Shown here: positions 1 to 4,869 of the stretch, in pieces
How positions within the stretch are numbered: position 1 is the first letter of the stretch
Layout: each line of letters begins with the position of its first letter
Source of the DNA: Desulfuromonadales bacterium
GTDB taxonomy: Bacteria; Desulfobacterota; Desulfuromonadia; Desulfuromonadales; BM103
Length of the DNA stretch: 7,266 nucleotides
Reading direction: 5' to 3'
Assembly: GCA_030630015.1 (NCBI GenBank)
Contig: DAOVNV010000127.1
Span: forward strand, 1-7,266
Notes under the pieces: model-generated
The model's database searches: none
The model's input: only the letters and a program-made list of their open reading frames with translations
Told to the model about the DNA's origin: nothing
Program-made: the position numbers and the translations under genes

Positions 1-43
1 ACTTCTCTGCATACATCCGGCCGTTACACTTGGGACATTTCAT
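1..43 (-). CDS. Small zinc-ribbon protein, N-terminal fragment (cut by window edge)
   Basis: Only the first 14 codons are visible; they read MKCPKCNGRMYAEK and the gene continues past position 1. The CPKC knuckle at residues 3-6 is half of a typical zinc ribbon, whose second CxxC would lie outside the window. The start is well supported: a strong Shine-Dalgarno, GAGGAGG (51-57 on the plus strand as its complement), sits 7 nt before the ATG. Short proteins opening this way are common in Geobacter and relatives, usually as uncharacterised zinc-ribbon proteins, but that is remembered resemblance. It is 154 bp downstream of the helix-hairpin-helix gene on the same strand, so it may have its own promoter. 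Function unknown. Confidence 0.75.
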   Translation of the reverse strand, partial: MKCPKCNGRMYAEK

Positions 44-197
44 GACACATCCTCCTCTGAGACTATCGTGAATTGCAGCCCACCTCTAAAATAGGTGAGC
101 AGATGACATTACACGAGATGTGCCAGCATGTTCATAATCCGGATATTTTTATTTCAAGGACAAATTCTCCCAGAAAAGGTTTAATTATTTCAACGAC
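44..197 (-). other. Intergenic spacer between the HhH gene and the zinc-ribbon gene
   Basis: This 154-bp AT-rich stretch holds no supportable gene. On the minus strand it ends with the strong ribosome binding site of the zinc-ribbon gene. A short inverted repeat, CACCT (81-85) and AGGTG (93-97), would form a 5-bp stem with a 7-nt loop in the leader, too small to call a terminator. No G+C-rich hairpin followed by a T-run is seen after the stop at 198, so transcription may continue from the HhH gene. A TGGCACA motif (119-125, minus strand) resembles the -24 half of a sigma-54 promoter, but the -12 half is imperfect. Confidence 0.5.
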
Positions 198-773
198 TTA
201 TTGCCTGAAAAAATATTCTTTCCAGGATGCAATGCGCTTGGGACCGATACCTGAAACCCTTTGCACGGCACCAAGACTGCCAAAATCGCCATTTTTTTGA
301 CGATCAAACTCAATCCGAGCTGCCAGTTTCGCACCGATCCCAGGTAATGCGGGCCAATCCTCCAGGGTCATCCGGTCAGGCTCAAGAGGAACTGCAAGGG
401 TCATCCGCGACCATGCGGTTGTCCAGGAACGGTTGAAACCGGCAATTTTACCGTCTTCAACGCCAATATCCAGACGCTCGCCATTCTCAAGAGGCCTTGT
501 CCAATCCGGGTTTGCGAGAACTTCCGGACTGATATGGTACTCCTCCGTCAATTTAATGATGCCATCAGGGCCCAATTCGTCAGCATATTGACGAAACCCT
601 GTATTTTTAAATCCATGCCCCAACTCGACCCAGCCTCCCCCAACCTGCTCCATCAAAAAGGCCGGGGGATCTTCCATGGGAAGAGCCGCCCGGCCAAAAC
701 AGAAAGCCATACAGATGAACACCGCCAGCATCACGCCATCCGGAAGCAGTCGCCTGCTTCCAACGCTAACCAT
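198..773 (-). CDS. Membrane-anchored ComEA-like helix-hairpin-helix protein
   Basis: Predicted protein of 191 aa. After a basic start (RR at 7-8) comes a hydrophobic run at about 14-27, a signal peptide or membrane anchor without a lipobox. The middle (about 46-130) is not confidently recognised; its opening GGWVELGHGFKNTG followed by D and GIIKLT suggests an SLBB-like fold. The C-terminus carries two helix-hairpin-helix motifs, LPGIG at 143-147 and VSGIG at 173-177. Anchor plus SLBB plus paired HhH is the layout of ComEA, the surface or periplasmic DNA receptor of natural transformation. DNA binding is therefore likely and a transformation role is inference. I chose the ATG at 773 because it overlaps the cimA stop by 8 bases (ATGGTTAG), suggesting coupling; the longer reading to 842 would overlap cimA by 77 bases. 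The Shine-Dalgarno is weak. No other competence genes are visible. Confidence 0.78.
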   Translation of the reverse strand: MVSVGSRRLLPDGVMLAVFICMAFCFGRAALPMEDPPAFLMEQVGGGWVELGHGFKNTGFRQYADELGPDGIIKLTEEYHISPEVLANPDWTRPLENGERLDIGVEDGKIAGFNRSWTTAWSRMTLAVPLEPDRMTLEDWPALPGIGAKLAARIEFDRQKNGDFGSLGAVQRVSGIGPKRIASWKEYFFRQ

Positions 774-2334
774 GATCTTTGAGAAGCTTGTATTGCAGAG
801 AGTCCACCAAGGCTTGATATGATGCATCGATAATGTTCTCATTCACTCCGACAGTGCCCCAGCGACTAGTCTTGTCCCCCGATTCAATCAACACCCGGGT
901 GACGGATGCGGTTCCTTTTCCAGCTGGCAGAACACGCACCTTATAATCGAACAGCTTGATTTCTTTCAGTTCAGGATAGAACTGCTCGAGTGCCTTGCGC
1001 AATGCATTGTCCAGTGCATTGACCGGGCCATTCCCCTCGGCTGCCGTATGCTCGATCCTGCCGCCGACCTTGACCTGGACCGTCGCCTCGGAGGTGGGCA
1101 TATCCTCTTCGTGCCGCTTGGTGTCAATGACTCGAAAACCGATCACCGAGAAGTAGTTGCGCAGAGTGCCAAGGGCACGGCGCATCAGCAATTCAAAAGA
1201 GGCTTCGGCCCCCTCGAACTGAAAGCCCTGATTTTCAAGGTTCTTGATATTCTCGAGGATTTCCAGGGCGACCGGATCCTTGCTATCAAGGTTGATATTG
1301 AACTGCTCAGCCTTGGAGAGGATATTGGCCCGCCCGGACAGGTCTGAAACCAGCACACGCGTTGTATTGCCGACAGTTTCGGGGCGAATGTGTTCGTAGG
1401 TTTCGGGATGGCGCTGGATCGCGGAAACGTGCACTCCGCCCTTGTGAGCAAAAGCGGAATTCCCCACATACGCCTGGTGCTTGTTCGGGATCAGATTGGC
1501 AAGCTCGTAGATATAGCGGGAGACGATCCGCAGGCTCTGCATCTGTTCGTCCGAAACACATTTTTTCTTCAGCTTAAGCTTGAGTGCAGGAATGATCGAA
1601 CACAGGTTGGCGTTGCCGCAGCGCTCGCCAAAACCGTTGATCGTCCCCTGAACATGGACCACACCATTCGCGACGGCAACCAGTGAATTGGCCACGGCAC
1701 ATTCGCTGTCATTGTGGGTATGAATCCCGAGTGGTGTCTTGATCAGGGATTTGACCTTTTTGACGATCTTGCCGATATCCGTCGGCATGGTGCCGCCGTT
1801 GGTATCGCACAGGACAATGCAATCGGCACCGGCCTGCTCGGCCGCTTGCAGCGTCTTGATCGCGTAATCCGGGTTGGTCTTGTAACCGTCGAAGAAATGT
1901 TCCGCATCATAGATGACTTCGGGCACGTTCTTTTTCAGGTACTCCAGCGAGTCGAAGACCAGTTCGAGATTTTCTTCGAGGCTGATCCGCAACGCTTCCT
2001 TAACGTGAAAATCCCAGGTCTTGCCAAAGATGGTCACAACGTCGGGCTCGGCCTGGATCAGGGTCTGGATGTTATTGTCCTTTTCAGGGGTTGTTTTGGC
2101 ACGCCGCGTAGAGCCGAAGGCTGCGATTTTCGAATGGTTCAGGGATACTTTTTTAACATCCTTGAAAAACGCAATGTCCTTCGGGTTCGAACCCGGCCAG
2201 CCCCCCTCAATGTAGTCGATGCCAAGTTCGTCGAGTTTCTGTGCAATGCGGATCTTGTCAGCAACGAGAAACGAGACATCTTCTGCCTGCGTTCCATCGC
2301 GCAAAGTTGTATCGTACAACCAGACTTTACTCAT
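766..2334 (-). CDS. cimA: Citramalate synthase (CimA type)
   Basis: Predicted protein of 522 aa. It condenses pyruvate with acetyl-CoA to (R)-citramalate, the first step of the threonine-independent route to 2-oxobutanoate and isoleucine, in the cytoplasm. The N-terminal TIM barrel of the DRE-metallolyase family shows DTTLRDGTQ (8-16), the metal-binding HTHND (205-209) and GERCGNANL (236-244). AEHFFDGYK (144-152), GGWPGSNPKD and the roughly 520-aa length separate this CimA group from isopropylmalate and homocitrate synthases. The C-terminal part (about 385-520) is the LeuA-type dimerisation and regulatory domain, where isoleucine feedback acts in characterised members. Geobacter sulfurreducens uses this route. 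An upstream in-frame ATG at 2340 exists, but GGAG touches it directly, whereas the ATG at 2334 lies 6 nt from GGAG and gives the expected MSKVWLYDTT start. It follows lysC after 67 bp, probably in the same transcript. Activity versus a paralogous condensation is inferred from sequence only. Confidence 0.93.
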   Translation of the reverse strand: MSKVWLYDTTLRDGTQAEDVSFLVADKIRIAQKLDELGIDYIEGGWPGSNPKDIAFFKDVKKVSLNHSKIAAFGSTRRAKTTPEKDNNIQTLIQAEPDVVTIFGKTWDFHVKEALRISLEENLELVFDSLEYLKKNVPEVIYDAEHFFDGYKTNPDYAIKTLQAAEQAGADCIVLCDTNGGTMPTDIGKIVKKVKSLIKTPLGIHTHNDSECAVANSLVAVANGVVHVQGTINGFGERCGNANLCSIIPALKLKLKKKCVSDEQMQSLRIVSRYIYELANLIPNKHQAYVGNSAFAHKGGVHVSAIQRHPETYEHIRPETVGNTTRVLVSDLSGRANILSKAEQFNINLDSKDPVALEILENIKNLENQGFQFEGAEASFELLMRRALGTLRNYFSVIGFRVIDTKRHEEDMPTSEATVQVKVGGRIEHTAAEGNGPVNALDNALRKALEQFYPELKEIKLFDYKVRVLPAGKGTASVTRVLIESGDKTSRWGTVGVNENIIDASYQALVDSLQYKLLKDHG

Positions 2335-2340
2335 ACTCAT

Positions 2341-2344
2341 CTCC
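2341..2344 (-). promoter_or_regulatory. Ribosome binding site deciding the cimA start
   Basis: The minus strand reads GGAG ATGAGT ATG. GGAG is adjacent to the first ATG (2340), leaving no room for a start there, and is 6 nt before the second ATG (2334). This favours the second ATG and removes two residues from the longest reading. Confidence 0.6.
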
Positions 2345-2401
2345 GGACAGCTATTAAACCATACCCAGTTTCAAACCCGACGTCCCCTGAAGCCTTGAGG
2401 A

Positions 2402-2902
2402 CTAAATGTCCTCTTCCTTCACCTCAATCTGACCCAGTTCGAAAGCGTCGTGCAGGACACGGACGGCCAGTTCAGTGTACTTGTCGTCAATGATGCAGGA
2501 CACCTTGATCTCACTGGTGGAGATCATCTGGATATTGACCCCTTCACCGGCCAGGGTCGAGAACATCTTACTGGCAATACCGGAGTGGGAACGCATGCCA
2601 ACGCCAATGATCGACACCTTGGCGATGGCCTCATTGCTGATCACCTTCTCAGCCCCGATCTTGTTGGCGGATTCCCCGACAATCTTGAGTGCCTTTTTGA
2701 AATCGGTACGCGGCACAGTAAAGGTCATGTCGGTCAGACCGTCGTGAGAAACGTTCTGGATGATCATATCGACGGTAATATTCGCTTCCGAAAGGGGCGA
2801 AAACAGTTCGGCGGCAATTCCCGGGGTGTCCGGGACCTTGAGAACAGAAATCTTCGCTTCGTTTTTATTGTAGGCAATCCCTGAGACCAGGACCGTTTCC
2901 AT
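2402..2902 (-). CDS. Possible separate aspartokinase beta (regulatory) subunit, internal start in lysC
   Basis: An ATG at codon 247 of lysC is preceded by a perfect AAGGAGG at 8 nt, stronger than the signal at the main lysC start. Initiation here would give a 166-aa protein, in frame, consisting of both ACT domains. In Corynebacterium glutamicum and Bacillus subtilis, alpha2beta2 aspartokinases are made exactly this way, with the beta start just before the conserved segment aligned here with VLVSGIAYNKNEAK. The position and product length match that precedent. The motif could also arise by chance from codons for Lys-Glu-Asp, so the separate product is an inference. Confidence 0.5.
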   Translation of the reverse strand: METVLVSGIAYNKNEAKISVLKVPDTPGIAAELFSPLSEANITVDMIIQNVSHDGLTDMTFTVPRTDFKKALKIVGESANKIGAEKVISNEAIAKVSIIGVGMRSHSGIASKMFSTLAGEGVNIQMISTSEIKVSCIIDDKYTELAVRVLHDAFELGQIEVKEEDI

Positions 2903-3640
2903 ATCGGCATCCTCCTTCATCACCAGGGTACCCTGGTTATCGTTAAAACTTGATCGAACATGTATGACCACATCGTACTTCTTGGCAAACTCAACAGACC
3001 TGATCTGCAAAACCTTGGCCCCGAGAGACGCCATTTCAAGCATTTCATCGTAGGAGATTTTCTCGACCTTGGTTGCATCGGAAACCATACGCGGATCAGT
3101 CGTGTAGATGCCATCAACGTCCGTATAAATCTCGCACACATCCGCTTTTAATGCTGCGGCAACCGCAACGGCCGACGTATCCGACCCACCGCGACCCAGC
3201 GTGGCGATATTACCGTCCTGATCGATACCCTGAAAACCGGCGACAACCACGATCGATCCGCTGCGCAGGTCCTCGCGAATGTTGCCGTCACGTATCTCCT
3301 TGATACGTGCCGTTGAATGAGCCGAATCCGTATAGATGGGAATCTGCCAGCCCAGGTAACTCTTGGCCTTGTAGCCCATGGACTGAAGACACATGGACAG
3401 CAGGGAGATGGAGACCTGTTCACCGCTGGCCACAAGTACATCATATTCCCGTTCATTCGGGAATTCGCACATCTCGTTGGCAAGGCCAACCAGTTTGTCG
3501 GTTTCCCCGGCCATCGCGGAAACGACGACAATAACATCGTTCCCTTCATCGTAGGTACGCGCAACCCGCCGGGCAACATTGCGAATTTTCTCGACAGTTC
3601 CGACCGAAGTTCCGCCATATTTCTGAACAACTAACGCCAT
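2402..3640 (-). CDS. lysC: Aspartate kinase (aspartokinase)
   Basis: Predicted protein of 412 aa, full length for the family. It phosphorylates L-aspartate with ATP to 4-phospho-L-aspartate, the committed step towards lysine, methionine, threonine and diaminopimelate, in the cytoplasm. The amino-acid kinase domain covers about 1-235: KYGGTS (7-12), SGEQVS (72-77), GRGGSDTSA (149-157) and YTDVDGIYTTDPR (172-184). Two ACT domains follow, about 262-330 and 340-407, with QNVS (295-298) and ISTSEIKVS (373-381) as in lysine/threonine-controlled enzymes. No homoserine dehydrogenase is fused. The ATG at 3640 gives the standard start; its Shine-Dalgarno (AAGGG, 10 nt away) is mediocre. It precedes cimA by 67 bp, joining aspartate-family supply with isoleucine synthesis. 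The upstream spacer carries a transposon-like palindromic element, so its promoter may have been altered. No T-box or leader peptide was recognised. Confidence 0.96.
   Translation of the reverse strand: MALVVQKYGGTSVGTVEKIRNVARRVARTYDEGNDVIVVVSAMAGETDKLVGLANEMCEFPNEREYDVLVASGEQVSISLLSMCLQSMGYKAKSYLGWQIPIYTDSAHSTARIKEIRDGNIREDLRSGSIVVVAGFQGIDQDGNIATLGRGGSDTSAVAVAAALKADVCEIYTDVDGIYTTDPRMVSDATKVEKISYDEMLEMASLGAKVLQIRSVEFAKKYDVVIHVRSSFNDNQGTLVMKEDADMETVLVSGIAYNKNEAKISVLKVPDTPGIAAELFSPLSEANITVDMIIQNVSHDGLTDMTFTVPRTDFKKALKIVGESANKIGAEKVISNEAIAKVSIIGVGMRSHSGIASKMFSTLAGEGVNIQMISTSEIKVSCIIDDKYTELAVRVLHDAFELGQIEVKEEDI
2911..2917 (-). promoter_or_regulatory. Perfect internal Shine-Dalgarno in lysC
   Basis: The minus strand reads AAGGAGG, 8 nt before the in-frame ATG at 2902. 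It is a full match to the anti-Shine-Dalgarno and supports translation of the aspartokinase beta subunit. It is at least as strong as any start signal of the complete genes in this window. Confidence 0.5.
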
Positions 3641-3678
3641 CTACGGAGAGCCCTTCCCGGCTGCACACCACGCTTGAC

Positions 3679-3690
3679 GGCTGGCCAGCC
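3679..3690. repeat. 12-bp perfect palindrome upstream of lysC
   Basis: GGCTGGCCAGCC is its own reverse complement. It lies 38 bp upstream of the lysC ATG, between that start and the palindromic element. As RNA it would fold only as a 4-bp stem with a 4-nt loop, so if functional it is more likely a protein-binding dyad than a hairpin. It contains GGCC, so chance or a host-modification context is possible. No regulator is identified. Confidence 0.35.
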
Positions 3691-3711
3691 ATGTTTGTTG
3701 GTAACTATTCA

Positions 3712-3728
3712 GCATCTCAGCGAGATGC
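3712..3728. repeat. Small hairpin inside the palindromic element
   Basis: GCATCTC (3712-3718) and GAGATGC (3722-3728) form a perfect 7-bp stem with an AGC loop. It overlaps the last two bases of the left terminal repeat and the first two bases of the long internal stem, so these structures would compete or stack. No comparable hairpin exists on the right side, which makes the element asymmetric. Confidence 0.6.
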
Positions 3729-3803
3729 ATGTGGTCTACAGCTATTGCCTGCGTCCAATGTTGTCACTTAACTTCCCGCAAGCAACAGCTATAGCCCACA
3801 TGC
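3727..3803 (-). repeat. Long internal hairpin of the palindromic element
   Basis: Arms 3727-3753 and 3777-3803 pair at 23 of 27 positions by Watson-Crick rules around a 23-nt loop. Mismatched pairs are 3735/3795, 3739/3791, 3744/3786 and 3749/3781. In the minus-strand transcript, the lysC sense, the last three become G-U wobbles, giving 26 of 27 pairs; in the plus-strand transcript they are C-A mismatches. There is no T-run after it, so it is not a standard intrinsic terminator. It may stall transcription, protect RNA ends or simply reflect the element's own fold. Confidence 0.7.
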
Positions 3804-3915
3804 GGTGCGGTTAGTCAGATAGCTGAATAGTTACGTTTATTGTATCCCTTAGGCAGCAAATCCGGCAGCCCCCTGAAGTGATAATTGCTCTTGATAGCAG
3901 GAATTCAACCCGTCG

Positions 3916-4413
3916 TCAAAGGTTTTTACGCCCCTCCGGCCCATCCCAGGCCCGCCGCACTCCGGCCAGCACCTGCTCTCCCGGATCATCCAGCGTCTGG
4001 AAACGGATGTTGCGCTGATCAAGGGCAAGATAGTCTATCTCGACAACCAGGGATGCCGGCAACGGTCCGCTGAAACGATCGGCCCACTCGACCAGGGTCA
4101 GGCCTTCCCCTTCCGCACATTCGTAGTAGCCGAGATCTTCCAGGTCATCAACCTGAGTCAGGCGATACAGGTCGAAATGATAGAGATTCAGTCTGCCCCG
4201 ATGAACATTCATCAGAGTATATGACGGGCTGGTCACCGGCGTTTGTTCGGAGACTCCCAGTCCATAAGCAACCCCTTGGGCGAAACAGGTTTTGCCTGCA
4301 CCCAGAGGGCCATTCAGCAGCACAACCATGCCGGCTGCCGCCCGCTCACCCAGAAGTCGTCCCAGCAATCTGGTCCCGGCCTCAGATCGGGTGACAGCTG
4401 ACCAGCTCTGCAT
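3916..4413 (-). CDS. tsaE: tRNA threonylcarbamoyladenosine biosynthesis ATPase TsaE
   Basis: Predicted protein of 165 aa, usual for the family. TsaE (YjeE) is a small cytoplasmic P-loop ATPase that works with TsaD and TsaB to transfer the threonylcarbamoyl group onto A37 of ANN-decoding tRNAs. The Walker A motif GPLGAGKT is at 35-42. Family landmarks follow in order: TSPSYTL, YHFDLYRL and VEWADR. I chose the ATG at 4413, which leaves a 3-nt gap after the CBS gene's stop (TGA TTG ATG); a TTG at 4416 directly after that stop is possible and adds one residue. The Shine-Dalgarno is weak, so coupling to the upstream gene is likely. It is the last gene of the right-hand operon. The C-terminal tail after IDYLALDQRN is a little longer than in E. 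coli and ends in a charged stretch. No terminator is visible after the stop. Confidence 0.94.
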   Translation of the reverse strand: MQSWSAVTRSEAGTRLLGRLLGERAAAGMVVLLNGPLGAGKTCFAQGVAYGLGVSEQTPVTSPSYTLMNVHRGRLNLYHFDLYRLTQVDDLEDLGYYECAEGEGLTLVEWADRFSGPLPASLVVEIDYLALDQRNIRFQTLDDPGEQVLAGVRRAWDGPEGRKNL

Positions 4414-4416
4414 CAA

Positions 4417-4866
4417 TCAGTTGCCCATGCTGCGGATCAGGTCCAGCCGTGCAACCACGCCGACAAGAGCACCGTCGTCAACCACCGGGACCAGATGGAC
4501 CTTGTTGTCCACCATGAGGCTGGCGATTTCACTCACAGGTGTCTCCGGGCTGCAGGTCACCGGCTCCCGGGAGCAGATTTCGCCCACCTTGCGGGCCGTC
4601 ACTTTTTTAACCTCATCCTGGAAGTTCTTCTCGCTCTCCAGGTAGATCACCCAGTCAAACAGGGAAATCACAGTGGGGATATGCAGCGGCTTGTCCTGCT
4701 CAACCAGATCCGTCTGGCTGATCATTCCCACCAGTTTGCCACCTTCTTCAACAACCGGCATGGCCGTCACTTTCCGTTCAACGAATATGGCCGCCAGTTC
4801 TTTCAAATCGGTGTCCTGTCCCACAGAAAACACTTCCGTGGACATAATATCTCTAGCTGTCAGCAT
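4417..4866 (-). CDS. Tandem CBS-domain protein
   Basis: Predicted protein of 149 aa made almost entirely of two CBS domains (a Bateman module), roughly 1-60 and 90-148, each opening with an ARDIM- or VGEIC-like turn and ending GMISQTDL or GVVARLDLI. Between them lies IPTVISLFDW followed by an acidic/lysine-rich segment, a pattern I associate with stand-alone CBS proteins of Geobacter relatives. CBS pairs typically bind adenine nucleotides (AMP, ADP, ATP, SAM) and act as energy sensors; the partner here is unknown. There is no fused enzyme or channel and no membrane segment. Its ATG follows the nnr stop by 3 nt, with GGAG 6 nt upstream, and tsaE follows 3 nt after its own stop. Being locked between two adenine-nucleotide-using enzymes makes a shared regulatory role tempting but unproven. 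Confidence 0.88.
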   Translation of the reverse strand: MLTARDIMSTEVFSVGQDTDLKELAAIFVERKVTAMPVVEEGGKLVGMISQTDLVEQDKPLHIPTVISLFDWVIYLESEKNFQDEVKKVTARKVGEICSREPVTCSPETPVSEIASLMVDNKVHLVPVVDDGALVGVVARLDLIRSMGN

Positions 4867-4869
4867 GGT

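Larger units (their letters stand above)
3693..3842. mobile_element. MITE-like palindromic element with flanking direct repeats (possibly IS66-related)
   Basis: The element proper is 3701-3834 (134 bp). It starts GTAACTATTCAGC (3701-3713) and ends with the exact reverse complement GCTGAATAGTTAC (3822-3834). It is bracketed by GTTTGTTG (3693-3700) and GTTTATTG (3835-3842), 7 of 8 identical, as expected of an aged target-site duplication. It has no coding capacity. Ends starting GTAA and 8-bp target duplications are established traits of the IS66 family, so mobilisation by such a transposase is my inference; no transposase is present here. It sits in the spacer between tsaE and lysC without interrupting a gene. 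An alternative is a REP/BIME-type palindrome; the flanking duplication argues for transposition. Confidence 0.65.

Noticed and set aside
81..97. CACCT/AGGTG inverted repeat as terminator or riboswitch upstream of the zinc-ribbon gene
   Set aside because: A 5-bp stem without a T-run or any recognised riboswitch core is too weak.
150..197. Sigma-70 promoter before the zinc-ribbon gene (TTGTCC, 18 nt, GATTAT on the minus strand)
   Set aside because: Both hexamers match only 4 of 6 consensus bases and the AT-rich stretch would give such matches by chance.
198..842. Longer version of the HhH protein starting at 842
   Set aside because: It would overlap cimA by 77 bases and puts 23 unmotivated residues before a good signal/anchor sequence; the ATG at 773 fits the gene junction.
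1714..2493. Long plus-strand open frame (about 259 codons) opposite cimA and the end of lysC
   Set aside because: It lies antisense to a gene with clear catalytic motifs, runs across the end of a second gene, has no recognisable domain and no good ribosome binding site; it is a shadow of the coding strand.
3727..3803. Intrinsic terminator after tsaE
   Set aside because: The hairpin is long with a 23-nt loop, is not followed by a T-run on the minus strand, and belongs to the transposon-like element.
3839..3868. Sigma-70 promoter for lysC (TACAAT with a -35 near 3862-3868)
   Set aside because: The -10 is reasonable but the best -35 hexamers (TGCCGG or CTGCCG) match TTGACA poorly, so it is not listed as a feature.
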